In this document: positions 1-8,278 of the stretch, in pieces
Layout of the letters: every line of letters begins with the position of its first letter
Numbering within the stretch: the first letter of the stretch is position 1
From: Pseudomonadota bacterium
GTDB lineage: Bacteria; Pseudomonadota; Gammaproteobacteria; Steroidobacterales; Steroidobacteraceae
Length of the DNA: 64,000 nt
Reading direction: 5' to 3'
Assembly (NCBI GenBank): GCA_021792755.1
Contig: JAJYUA010000001.1
Location: forward strand, 1-64,000
The notes under the pieces: generated by a model
The model's input: only the letters and a program-made list of their open reading frames with translations
Database searches by the model: none
Told to the model about the DNA's origin: nothing
Translations under genes and position numbers: made by a program

Positions 1-2
1 AT

Positions 3-278
3 TCCATAGATGATCCGCCTTTCGAACGAACGCATTTCAAGCAAACGCTGCCGACCGCAGCAAATTCCAAGAACTGGTGGAATCTCACGTTTCCGGTGTG
101 GCTCCCGGCGTATTTGAATGGAAAGCTCGTTGTCGGTGGAGTTACCGGCTCGCACCTTGCTTGCCATCCTATTGAAGGTTTCTTGGGCGTCGGGTTTTGG
201 GCGGCCGGAGCAACGGGAGGCAGGGGTGGTTTGCCGATGACACGGTCGACGTGGACCGGGATCGGTTACGGTTACTGA
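3..278 (+). CDS. Possible C-terminal end of an unrecognised protein (partial)
   Basis: A reading frame is open from the window edge to a TGA at 276-278, about 91 codons, with a possible internal GTG start at 96. The translation is rich in aromatic residues (a run NWWNLTFPVWLP near its beginning) and the DNA is clearly less GC-rich than its surroundings, unlike the arginine-rich shadow frames common here. I do not recognise a family, and the tail after about residue 60 is low-complexity. It may be the end of a real gene that starts outside the window, or chance. Confidence 0.3.
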   Translation, partial: SIDDPPFERTHFKQTLPTAANSKNWWNLTFPVWLPAYLNGKLVVGGVTGSHLACHPIEGFLGVGFWAAGATGGRGGLPMTRSTWTGIGYGY

Positions 279-304
279 CCGCAGCCGTGGTGTTGACCAC
301 TCTT

Positions 305-416
305 CAGAAGCGCTGGCTCGGGGCATCGTGCCCCGCCCAGCGCCGTTGAGCCCAAAAGCGTGGTTTTCGGCTCAACGTCCGCCACCTGCGGCGGCGGGGC
401 ACACTCCCTGTGCCTG
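305..416. repeat. Palindromic intergenic repeat, copy A
   Basis: About 112 bp, repeated at 475-585 with only a substitution and a one-base indel. It contains two strong stem-loops. In stem 1 (310-343) GCGCTGG pairs with CCAGCGC and CGGGGCA pairs with TGCCCCG around a TCG loop. In stem 2 (345-376) GTTGAGCC pairs with GGCTCAAC and AAAA pairs with TTTT. The structure resembles a REP/BIME-type intergenic element or a pair of terminators. Confidence 0.85.
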
Positions 417-474
417 TCAACCGTTCGTGCCGTTTCATCACTCGGGGTGAACCGGCGGTCGATGGAAAACTACT

Positions 475-585
475 CAGAAGCGCTGGCTCGGGGCATCGTG
501 CCCCGCCCAGCGCCGTTGAGCCCAAAAGCGTGGTTTTCGGCTCAACGTCCGCCACCTGCGGCGACGGGGCACCTCCCTGTGCCTG
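475..585. repeat. Palindromic intergenic repeat, copy B
   Basis: Second direct copy, offset 170 bp from copy A, with the same two stems at 480-513 and 515-546. The near-identity of the copies, including non-paired bases, points to recent duplication or gene conversion. The unit lies about 415 bp upstream of the permease start and could also end transcription entering from the left. Confidence 0.85.
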
Positions 586-1000
586 GGCAGCCGGATTTCT
601 GGCCGTCCCCGGCGTTGGCTTCGCCCAGAGCGCGGATGTTGCTGTCGCAGGCGTGGATGTGCCAGTCGACTGCCCGGCAAGATCATCACCTTCGCTCCCG
701 CTGCGCCAAGATGACTGCCTCTTCGGCATACGCCCCGATAAGGGCTTTGTCTGCCGACCCGCGCGAGCGCGTGTTGCGTCATGCACACCCATGCCGACCG
801 CCACGTGCCGTCCACCGACGGGCGGCGCCTGTTTGCGCAGGCGAGGAACCGCGCTATTCTGGGGCTCTGAGGCGTTTTTCCGAAGCGCCGCGCAATGGCC
901 GCTGCCGGGCGGCACGGCTTGCTCCCGGCCCGCCGACCGTGTACGAATGCGCCTTGGCAGGCGCGCTTGCGATAATCATCGGTTCAATGACCAGGTGCTC

Positions 1001-2812
1001 ATGCATACCCTGACCTTGAGTTGGCACGGCGCATTCGTCATCGCGCTCTTGGTCGCCGCGCTCGTCCTCTACAGCCGCCCGCGCGTGCCGATAGAGACCA
1101 CGAGCCTCGGCGTATTGCTCACTTTGCTGCTGGTGTTTGCGCTGTGGCCTTACCACGGTGCGCACGGGAAACTCTCCCCCATGGTGTTCTACCGTGGCTT
1201 TGCCAACGGCGCGCTCGTGGCGATCGTCTCCTTGATGATCGCCGGGCAAGCGCTCGTGCGCACCGGCGCGCTCGCGCCCCTGACGCGGGTGCTCTCTCGG
1301 CTGTGGAAATTCTCGTCCGTGTTCACCTTGTTGCTGGTGCTGGCCCTCACTGCGGCGCTCAGCGCGTTCGTCAATGACACGCCTATCGTGGTGCTGCTCA
1401 TTCCGGTATTGACCCGGATGGCCCGTGACAGCGGGCGCAGCCCCTCGAAGATGCTGATGCCACTCGGCTTTGCCGCCTTGATCGGCGGCATGGGGACGAC
1501 CATCGGCACCTCGACCAACCTGCTGGTGCTCGAGGTCGCCAAGCAGGCCGGTCTGCCGCCCATGGGCATGTTCGCCTTCACCTCCCTCGCGCTCATCCCC
1601 GCCGCGGTCGGCCTCGTATATTTGTGGCTGGTCGCGCCGCGACTGCTGCCCGAGCGCGACCACGCGTTCGAGCAGGCTTCCCAGCGGCAGTTTCGTGCGG
1701 CGCTGGAATTGAGCGAGGACAGCGCTGCGGTGGGCAAGCCGCTTGCCAAGGCCATCGAGGCACTCGGCGGCATGTCGGTGCTCGCGGTGGTGCGCGGCGG
1801 CGTCGAGCTGCTGCCAAGTCCGACCCTGGAGCTGCGCGGCGGCGATCGGCTCGTGGTCGCGGATCGGCCCGAGCTGCTCAAGGCCGCCGAGAAGACCCTG
1901 AGCGCGAAACTATTCATCGGCGAGAAGCCCTGGGAGGGCGATGCGGCGCCGCTCGATGATCAGCAACTGGCCGAAATCGCCATTCTGCCCGCGTCGCGTT
2001 TCGTCGGTCACAGCCTGCGCCACTCGGCGTTCAAGGCGCGATTCAACGTCACTCCACTCGGGATCTATCGGCGCGGCGCGCGCCTGGCGGCTAGGATCAT
2101 GGACCAGGAGCTGCTCCAGCCCGGCGATGTGGTGCTCGTGCAGGGCGGCAAGGAAGCCGTCGAGGCGCTGCGGCTGACTCAGCAGTTCGCGATTCTGGAT
2201 GCCACCACCGATCTGCCCCGCAGTGGCAAGGCGAATCTGGCGCTGCTGTGGATGGTGGTCATCGTGCTGCCGGCGGCCCTGCACTGGCTGCCGATCGAGA
2301 TCACCGCGCCGATCGGGGTGCTCGGCATGATGGCGAGCGGCTGCCTGAAGTGGGACGAGATCGGCGGCGGCGTCAGCCCCGCGGTCATTTTGTTGATCGC
2401 CTCGGGTTTCGCGCTGTCCACTGCGCTGATGCGGACGCATGCGGGATACTTCCTCGCCCACGCGGTCGTGGAGGCCACCGCCAACCTGCCGCCGAGCGTC
2501 ACGCTGGCACTGGTACTGTTCTTCGTGGCGGTGCTCGGCAATGCGGCCTCGCACACCACCGCGGCGCTGGTCGGGGCACCGCTGGCGATTCAGATCGCGC
2601 ACGGGCTGCATCTGTCGCCCGAGCCTTTCCTGCTGGCGGTCCTGTTCGGCGCCAATCTCGGCTACGCCACACCCATGGCCTACCAGACCAATGTGCTGGT
2701 CATGAACGCCGCGGGTTACAAGTTCGCGGACTTCCTGCGGGTGGGACTGCCGCTGCTGCTGCTCATGGGCGGGCTGTTCACGATCTTGCTGCCGCGGTAC
2801 TTCCCATTCTGA
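1001..2812 (+). CDS. SLC13-family permease with TrkA-C (RCK_C) domains
   Basis: Predicted inner-membrane anion or dicarboxylate/sulfate-type permease of 603 residues. An N-terminal membrane half carries the family hallmarks NDTP (residues 125-128) and GGMGTTIGTSTN (162-173). A soluble centre of about 200 residues follows, with two RCK_C-like segments (the first around VGKPLAKAIEALGG). A second membrane half contains GNAASHTTAALVGAP and LFGANLGYATPMAYQTN, the inverted-repeat counterpart of the first. ATG at 1001 is chosen because the first membrane helix begins right after it and upstream codons look non-coding, although no strong ribosome site is visible. It stands alone, with no transport partner nearby. 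The substrate cannot be read from sequence. Confidence 0.88.
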   Translation: MHTLTLSWHGAFVIALLVAALVLYSRPRVPIETTSLGVLLTLLLVFALWPYHGAHGKLSPMVFYRGFANGALVAIVSLMIAGQALVRTGALAPLTRVLSRLWKFSSVFTLLLVLALTAALSAFVNDTPIVVLLIPVLTRMARDSGRSPSKMLMPLGFAALIGGMGTTIGTSTNLLVLEVAKQAGLPPMGMFAFTSLALIPAAVGLVYLWLVAPRLLPERDHAFEQASQRQFRAALELSEDSAAVGKPLAKAIEALGGMSVLAVVRGGVELLPSPTLELRGGDRLVVADRPELLKAAEKTLSAKLFIGEKPWEGDAAPLDDQQLAEIAILPASRFVGHSLRHSAFKARFNVTPLGIYRRGARLAARIMDQELLQPGDVVLVQGGKEAVEALRLTQQFAILDATTDLPRSGKANLALLWMVVIVLPAALHWLPIEITAPIGVLGMMASGCLKWDEIGGGVSPAVILLIASGFALSTALMRTHAGYFLAHAVVEATANLPPSVTLALVLFFVAVLGNAASHTTAALVGAPLAIQIAHGLHLSPEPFLLAVLFGANLGYATPMAYQTNVLVMNAAGYKFADFLRVGLPLLLLMGGLFTILLPRYFPF

Positions 2813-3155
2813 GCGCCACGGGGCGCGCGGATGTCGAGGCGCAACCCGGCCATTGGCCTGTGACGTACCTCCGCCGATGCCCGGCTGTGCTCGTGGCCAT
2901 GGCGGCCTACCGGCGAGGCAGACGTTCCTCGCCATACGAAATCCGACCGGACCGGGGTTGCGTGCGGCGGTCGGCCGGTCGCTCGGCGATGCGAGAGCTG
3001 GCGCGAGTCGTGATGGCGAGGACCTGAGGTGCTCGCTGGGGCTGGCGCCAGGTTTGCGCGGATAGGTATGCTCAAGGGCATTGCCGCTGGTTCCAGCTCC
3101 CGCCCGAGTGTGAGGGTCCGCTGAGGCTCCGCGGCGTCATCGCGATGGACTACCG
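2813..3155. other. Intergenic, nothing recognised
   Basis: 343 bp between the permease and the DUF456 gene. Overlapping open frames are shadows without domain character. No clear terminator with a T-run and no convincing promoter is visible. Confidence 0.5.
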
Positions 3156-3638
3156 ATGATTTCCGTCCTGTTGTGGGTGATCTCAGCAGTGCTGATTCTC
3201 GCCGGAGTGCTCAGCAGCTTTTTGCCTGTCTCCCCCGGAGTGTTCCTTGTATTTGCCGGCATGCTGCTCGGCGCGTGGGCAGATGACTTCAGGCGGATCG
3301 GCTGGGTGACTCTGGTCATCCTGGGACTGCTCGCACTGCTTGCGCTTGTCGGCGATCTGCTGGGCAGCCTCATTGGCGCAAAGCGGTTCGGCGCGAGCAA
3401 AGGCGCGCTGATCGGAGCCGCCATCGGCATCCTTGTCGGGATCTTTTTCGGGCTTGCGGGCGCGTTGCTCGGTCCATTCCTGGGCGCCACCGCCGGAGAG
3501 CTGCTGGCGAAACGCCAGGTGCGGCAGTCCGTTCGCGCAGGCGCCGGCACCTGGGTGGGACTGGCCTTTTCGGCGGTCTTGCGCCTGATCATCGTATTCA
3601 CGATGCTCGCCGTCTTTGTCACACGCTGCTTGCTCTGA
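3156..3638 (+). CDS. DUF456 family membrane protein
   Basis: A 160-residue integral membrane protein matching DUF456. Hydrophobic segments lie at about 1-40 (with the family-typical SSFLPVSPGVFLVFAGMLL), 48-72, a long glycine-rich pair at 85-120 (GALIGAAIGILVGIFFGLAG), and a C-terminal helix at 135-158. Family members are small proteins of unknown function with repeated Gly-rich helices. ATG at 3156 directly precedes the first helix. It is a single gene, and a perfect ACGCCGC-T-GCGGCGT palindrome at 3656-3670 just after the stop may aid transcript ending. Family assignment is firm; role is unknown. Confidence 0.85.
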   Translation: MISVLLWVISAVLILAGVLSSFLPVSPGVFLVFAGMLLGAWADDFRRIGWVTLVILGLLALLALVGDLLGSLIGAKRFGASKGALIGAAIGILVGIFFGLAGALLGPFLGATAGELLAKRQVRQSVRAGAGTWVGLAFSAVLRLIIVFTMLAVFVTRCLL

Positions 3639-3948
3639 CGGCGCGCCGGTTGCCGACGCCGCTGCGGCGTGTCGAGTAACCATCGTCCAGCAAAGCCGGG
3701 GGGCTTTCAAAATGTGAGCCGGTCAAAGCGGCTATCCGGGGTCGCTAACGCGGTTCCGACTCGATCGGACCACCTATTGGTGACCCATCACCTCAACAGG
3801 TTCATCTGCTCCAGTCGTTCGTCTTCGCGCTCCTGGTGCCGGCCGGTGCGCCGAATGCGCGTTTGCCTGTTTCGGCGTGCCCCGGTTGGGCTGCTGCGGG
3901 CTCCATCGTTCGACAGGGCGGCGGCAGCATCCCGGAATGCACTTCGCT
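3639..3948. other. Intergenic between convergent genes
   Basis: 310 bp between the ends of the DUF456 gene and the acyl-CoA ligase gene. Apart from the 15-bp palindrome at 3656-3670 I see no gene or RNA. It marks the left border of the catabolic locus. Confidence 0.5.
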
Positions 3949-5538
3949 CTAGCCTTCTGCGAACTCGGCGCGCAGACGCTTCTTGTCGATTTTTCCGGTC
4001 GCCGCCAACGGCATTCGCTCGATGAGCACGACCTGATCCGGCAGCCACCAATCCGGCACCTTGCCGCGCAGGGCGGCGAGCAGCGATTCCTGCCCGATCG
4101 CATGATCCCTGCGCGGCTCCACGACGAGGATCGGCCGCTCTCCCCACTTGCGGTGTGTCCGGCCAATGACCGCGACCAGAGCCACCTCAGGCAGGGCTCC
4201 GATCAGATCTTCGATTTCCCGCGGATTGATCCACTCGCCGCCGGACTTGATCAGATCCTTGGCCCGTCCGGCGATCGTGAGGTTACCGGCCTCGTCGATC
4301 AAGCCGAGATCGCCGGTATCGAAATAGCCTTCCGCATCCAGAGCCGGCTCTGTCTGGTTGAAGTAGCGCTCCGCCACGCTCGCGCCCTTTACCATCAGCC
4401 GGCCGACAACCATGCGCTGCTGCGGTAACGTTACCCCATCGGTATCGACCAATTTCAAATCCAGTCCCATCGGCGGCCGGCCCGACGCACGCGGGCCCGC
4501 GCCCGGCGGGACTCCCGCAGGCTCGATCGTGCCGAGCGGCGACAGCTCGGTCATGCCCCAGCTGGTCTGCACGCGCACGTCGAGCTGCTCCTCGATGCGC
4601 CGCAGCAGCGCCTCCGGGCAAGGCGATCCGCCGATGATGACACGTTGGAGCGTGGGTAACTCCCTGCCCGTGCTCTCCACGTACTCCACGAGTCCCAGCC
4701 ACACCGTCTGGACCGCCGCCGCGACCGTCACCCGCTCATTCACGATGAGCGAGTGCAGGTGTGCCGGATCGGCGCTTCGACCGGTCAGCACCATGTTCGC
4801 GCCGACCGCCGGAGCCGCGAACGGCAGCCCCCATCCGTTGGCGTGAAACATCGGTACCGCCACGAGCACCGTGTCCCGCGCCGTGAGCGCCAGCGCATCG
4901 GCCTGCAGCGCCCGCACGGTATGCAGATAATTCGAGCGGTGCGTGTAGAGCACGCCTCGCGGACTGCCTACCGTGCCGGAGGTGTAGCAGAGTCCCGCGG
5001 CGGCATCTTCCTCGAACCCGCCCCAGGGCGCCGCGCGCCCGAATAGCCGCAATAGCTCCTCGAGGCTCCAGTGGCGCACCCCCTCCGCGATGCTCTCCGT
5101 CGGCGCCTGCCGATCGAGTAGAATCACGGTCTGGAGGCCGCGGCAGCGCGACAGTAACTGCCGCGCCAGGGACTGTAGCCCCGCGCCCACCAAGATCCAT
5201 CGGTCCTGCGCCTCGTTGACCATCTCGGCTAGGTGCGCGACGCTCAGCCGCGGATTGAGCGTATGGCACACCAGTCCCACGCCCATGGCGCCATAGTATG
5301 CCGTCAGATGATCCTGGGTGTTCCAGGCCAGCGTTGCAATCCGATCGCCCGGCGCCAGCCCCAGGTCGAGCAGCGCGCCGGACAGCAGTCCGCATCGCGC
5401 GCGCAATTCATGATAGGTGATCCGCTCTACCTGAGTCCCGGTCGTCGCCGACGCCACCGCGGATTTTCCGTGCCACTTCGCGGCGTGATCGAGAAACTTA
5501 TCGACCGTGAGCGCATAGCGTTGCATCGTTCCGGCCAT
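3949..5538 (-). CDS. Acyl-CoA ligase (AMP-forming, fatty-acyl type)
   Basis: Member of the ANL superfamily, which activates a carboxylic acid to an acyl-AMP and then an acyl-CoA. Visible motifs are the phosphate loop TSGTVGSPRG (about 186-195), WGMTELSPLG, YFDTGDLG, a SGGEWINPREIE hinge, and the C-terminal catalytic lysine in LAATGKIDKKRL. The length (529 aa) and motif spellings resemble medium/long-chain fatty-acid ligases, but chain length cannot be fixed. ATG at 5538 is preferred because AGGGAAGG sits just upstream; ATGs at 5565 and 5526 are possible. It follows the TonB receptor in the same direction, 68 bp apart, so it is probably cotranscribed and would activate acids released from the imported substrate. 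Confidence 0.88.
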   Translation of the reverse strand: MAGTMQRYALTVDKFLDHAAKWHGKSAVASATTGTQVERITYHELRARCGLLSGALLDLGLAPGDRIATLAWNTQDHLTAYYGAMGVGLVCHTLNPRLSVAHLAEMVNEAQDRWILVGAGLQSLARQLLSRCRGLQTVILLDRQAPTESIAEGVRHWSLEELLRLFGRAAPWGGFEEDAAAGLCYTSGTVGSPRGVLYTHRSNYLHTVRALQADALALTARDTVLVAVPMFHANGWGLPFAAPAVGANMVLTGRSADPAHLHSLIVNERVTVAAAVQTVWLGLVEYVESTGRELPTLQRVIIGGSPCPEALLRRIEEQLDVRVQTSWGMTELSPLGTIEPAGVPPGAGPRASGRPPMGLDLKLVDTDGVTLPQQRMVVGRLMVKGASVAERYFNQTEPALDAEGYFDTGDLGLIDEAGNLTIAGRAKDLIKSGGEWINPREIEDLIGALPEVALVAVIGRTHRKWGERPILVVEPRRDHAIGQESLLAALRGKVPDWWLPDQVVLIERMPLAATGKIDKKRLRAEFAEG

Positions 5539-5585
5539 GCCTTCCCTACGAGCGGCTCGCCTCATCTTCCGGCCGCCTCAGCCCG

Positions 5586-5606
5586 CCGTGCCCCGTCCCG
5601 GCACGG
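5586..5606 (-). terminator. Hairpin between TonB receptor and acyl-CoA ligase
   Basis: CCGTGCC and GGCACGG are separated by 7 bases immediately after the receptor stop codon. There is no T-run, so it looks more like a partial terminator or an mRNA-stabilising stem that lets the receptor be made in excess over the ligase. The stem is seen; its role is inferred. Confidence 0.45.
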
Positions 5607-7832
5607 TCAGAAAACCCTCATGACCCGGATGCCGTACTGGCGCGGAAGGCCCGCATAGCGCAGCTGAGACATCATCGCACTGACGTAGTGCTCATTCGTC
5701 AAATTCGTGCCGTACGCGGTGAACGTCCACTTGCCGCGTCCATACGCCACCTGCGAGGACAGCAGGTCGCGCGCGCCGAGGAAGTCGCCGAGCGCCGCAT
5801 TGTCGAACAGCGTCGCCCATTGCGAGCCGACGTGCGAGTAGTTTGCCCGCATCGTAAGAGTGCTGCCGCCCGGCACGTAAAACACATACTGCCCGCCGAA
5901 ATTGTAGGTCAGTTTCGGCGCATAGGTCTGCGGGTGTCCGGACAGGTTTACGCAGCTCACGCTCGCCGGGCCGCTGAGCGGAAGACATGCGGCCGCACCG
6001 CCGACGCGCGGGTCGTTGGCGAAGAAGGTGCCGAGAATGGAGCGGTTTATCGCCGCATTGGCATCGAGCGACAGGTGGCCTACGACCGCCTGCAGCGAAG
6101 CCTCGACGCCGTAGAGAGTCGTTGGCGAAGGATTGTTCACCTCCAGTGACTGCGTCGGCAGGACCGGGTCAGCGATGGTCACCTGAAAATTGTGGTACCT
6201 GTCGTAGTAGCCGTCGAGCTGCATGCGCAGCCGATCTGCGAGCGCGGACGTTTTCCAGCCGAGCTCGTAGTCGGTGACGTACTCCGCGCGGAAGGGCGCC
6301 TGCAACTGGGTGCCTATGGGAGTATTGAGCCCACCTTGCTTGTAGCCCGTGGCGACGAACGCGTACAGATAGTTCCCGCCGTCGACCGTCCAGCTCAATG
6401 CCGCCTTGCCGGTCACCCGATCATCGTGCTCCGTCTGATGATCCGGCTGGTCATAAGAAAATTCCGGAATGACGATGTGCACGCGGTTCGTCGAGTCGTT
6501 GTACGAATACCTCGCGCCGAGCTGGAACTTCACGCCGCGACCGAAGTGAAAGCCAAGCTGTCCGAATGTCGCGGCCGTGTCGTTGAGAACCGTTCCGTTG
6601 ATGTACTCGTCAAATATTCCCGGCGGGAAGCCGATATAGAATCCTGTCTTGATCGGGTAGTAGTAGTCGAGTCCTTGATAGTACACGCCGGCGACCCAGG
6701 TCAAAAAGCCCTCTTCGGGCGAGATCAGGTCGAATTCCTGGGAGTATAGGAGACCGGGAACCTGATCCTTGAACACATAATTGAGCCGGGCGGTGCCGTC
6801 GAGGTCCGCGTTGTATGACGTACGTCCGTATTGCACCCCCGAAATGGACCGCAGAGTTATTCCATCGTTCATTTTGTAGTTGACGTTCAGGGTCGAGCGG
6901 GCGATCTCGTTTATGGCCAGTTGCGGACCGTTTGCGCTGATGTCATAGAGCGGCGTCTTGGCGGTTGCCGGCGATGCCGGGTAGCCGCCGCTGTCGATGT
7001 ATGCATAGTCGGTCCGCCAGATCGCGCTCAGCGACCTGGACGGCTGCCAGAGCAGGCTGTAGCGGAACGCGGACTCCTTCAGCGTGCCGTTTCCTCCGCT
7101 GTATGGACCGGTGATGCGGAAGAACGAGTTGCGGTATTCCTCGTAGAAAGCCAGCCGCGACGCCAACGTCTTGGTCATCGGTATGTTGACGGCACCCTGC
7201 AGCATGGTGTCGTTGTAATTGCCGTACTGACCGACTAGATAGCCGTGCACCCCGTTGAAGCTCGGGGGAGTCTCGCGGATGTAGACGGCGCCGCCGATCG
7301 CATTCTCGCCTGCGAAGGTGCCCTGCGGCCCGCGCAGCACCTGGATGCTGGAGATGTCGTAGTACGGCTCGTTGGGAATGAGGCTCAAGTCCGCCACGCC
7401 GTCCCGGTAGGTGATGACGCCGGGCTGGGTCTGGGTATTGTGCTCGCCCTCGCCGATACCACGGATGTTGAAGTCCGCGCCCTGACCGAAATCGTTGACC
7501 ACGACGGACGGTGAGATCGTCTCCAGCTGATCGACGTTCACCACTCCCGCGTGCATCAGTTGCACACCCGTGAGGACGGTGGCGGCAATCGGCGTCTGCT
7601 GCAGATTGGTCGTGCGCTTCTCTGCGGTCACAACCACTTCGCCGAGCTCGCCGTAGGGCGGTTGCGCCCCCGGGGAGCGCTGTGCGCGTGTGTCATGGCC
7701 GCCGACCGCCCCGATGGATGCCGTTTCGCCCACTGCACCGGCGCTCGCAAGCGCCGCCGGCAATGGGCCGGGTTTGGCCGCCGCGAAGCCGCCCGTCAGC
7801 AGCACAACGCATACGAATGCTTTGATCTTCAT
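5607..7832 (-). CDS. TonB-dependent outer-membrane receptor
   Basis: A 741-residue receptor importing a large or scarce substrate across the outer membrane with TonB energy. A Sec signal peptide (MKIKAFVCVVLLTGGFAAA) is followed by a linker, then the plug starting at GEVVVTAEKR with QIL-type elements (NIRGIG, VLRGPQGTFAGENAIGGAV), and a long beta-barrel ending in phenylalanine (GIRVMRVF). The plug type is that of the iron/glycan/polyphenol receptors common in Sphingomonads and Steroidobacter relatives. ATG at 7832 is chosen over a GTG at 7844 because a GGTGGGGGG stretch lies just before it. It is the first gene of a probable operon with the acyl-CoA ligase and is driven by the promoter box at 7886-7945, which is shared with an esterase gene 10 kb away. 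Confidence 0.92.
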   Translation of the reverse strand: MKIKAFVCVVLLTGGFAAAKPGPLPAALASAGAVGETASIGAVGGHDTRAQRSPGAQPPYGELGEVVVTAEKRTTNLQQTPIAATVLTGVQLMHAGVVNVDQLETISPSVVVNDFGQGADFNIRGIGEGEHNTQTQPGVITYRDGVADLSLIPNEPYYDISSIQVLRGPQGTFAGENAIGGAVYIRETPPSFNGVHGYLVGQYGNYNDTMLQGAVNIPMTKTLASRLAFYEEYRNSFFRITGPYSGGNGTLKESAFRYSLLWQPSRSLSAIWRTDYAYIDSGGYPASPATAKTPLYDISANGPQLAINEIARSTLNVNYKMNDGITLRSISGVQYGRTSYNADLDGTARLNYVFKDQVPGLLYSQEFDLISPEEGFLTWVAGVYYQGLDYYYPIKTGFYIGFPPGIFDEYINGTVLNDTAATFGQLGFHFGRGVKFQLGARYSYNDSTNRVHIVIPEFSYDQPDHQTEHDDRVTGKAALSWTVDGGNYLYAFVATGYKQGGLNTPIGTQLQAPFRAEYVTDYELGWKTSALADRLRMQLDGYYDRYHNFQVTIADPVLPTQSLEVNNPSPTTLYGVEASLQAVVGHLSLDANAAINRSILGTFFANDPRVGGAAACLPLSGPASVSCVNLSGHPQTYAPKLTYNFGGQYVFYVPGGSTLTMRANYSHVGSQWATLFDNAALGDFLGARDLLSSQVAYGRGKWTFTAYGTNLTNEHYVSAMMSQLRYAGLPRQYGIRVMRVF

Positions 7833-7885
7833 CGGACCCCCCACCGCACTTTCTCTTTGCTGCCGCGCGACGGCGCGGCCGGCAA

Positions 7886-7945
7886 AGCGTCCCAGTTCGC
7901 AACGCTCTTGTCAAGTTCACTCACATGCGAAAGAATAAGTTTTCG
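7886..7945 (-). promoter_or_regulatory. Promoter and putative operator of the TonB receptor operon
   Basis: Read on the minus strand, a TTGACA -35 (7909-7914) and GACGCT -10 (7886-7891) are 17 bp apart. Upstream bases to 7945 match a second block at 17611-17649 at about 31 of 38 positions, including ATGTGA-N-TGAACTTGACAAG. An imperfect dyad TGTGA-N7-TGACA overlaps the -35, as expected for a repressor operator. The TetR-family gene at 19408-20133 is the obvious candidate regulator (inference). Confidence 0.7.
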
Positions 7946-8278
7946 GCGTCGCTGCGACCTGCGGGCGCAGCGACGCCGATAGGCGAGTACTGGGGGTTTT
8001 ATGCGGAAAATAGGCGACTTGCTCGCGCGCGGCGGTCCGGCGGGCGCCGCGGGCATACGGTACGAAAGAATATTCAATCATAAATCTATTAGTTTTTGCC
8101 TAATGTCCGGCTCGGCCGGGTCGCGCTGCGCGGCACAGCCGGGCGTCGCCTGTCGGGCTCTCCTGAGCCGCGTGCCTGCGCGGCGGCCGCGCCGGCAGGG
8201 GCCGGGGTTGTGCCGCGCAACAGCCGCGCTTTCGTGCAGCGCCGGCCATCCGCGGCTGCCGCCGCGCGAAGGATGTCC
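7946..8278. other. Divergent intergenic region with an AT-rich island
   Basis: This is the upstream region of the SDR-thiolase genes. A 45-bp AT-rich island at about 8062-8107 (CGAAAGAATATTCAATC and following) stands out in GC-rich DNA. It shares the 10-mer CGAAAGAATA with the receptor box, so it may hold the promoter of the rightward genes. No clean -35/-10 pair can be assigned. Confidence 0.4.

Larger units (their letters stand above)
279..1000. other. Intergenic stretch with a tandem hairpin repeat, no gene seen
   Basis: This stretch lies between the partial frame at the left edge and the permease. It holds the two repeat copies listed separately. The longer open frames on both strands translate to arginine/alanine/proline-rich text with no recognisable domain, and the frame continuous with the permease upstream of 1001 is of the same kind, so I call no gene. 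Confidence 0.6.

Noticed and set aside
410-1000. N-terminal extension of the permease frame
   Set aside because: The extension passes through the hairpin repeat and has no similarity; the membrane protein begins naturally at 1001.
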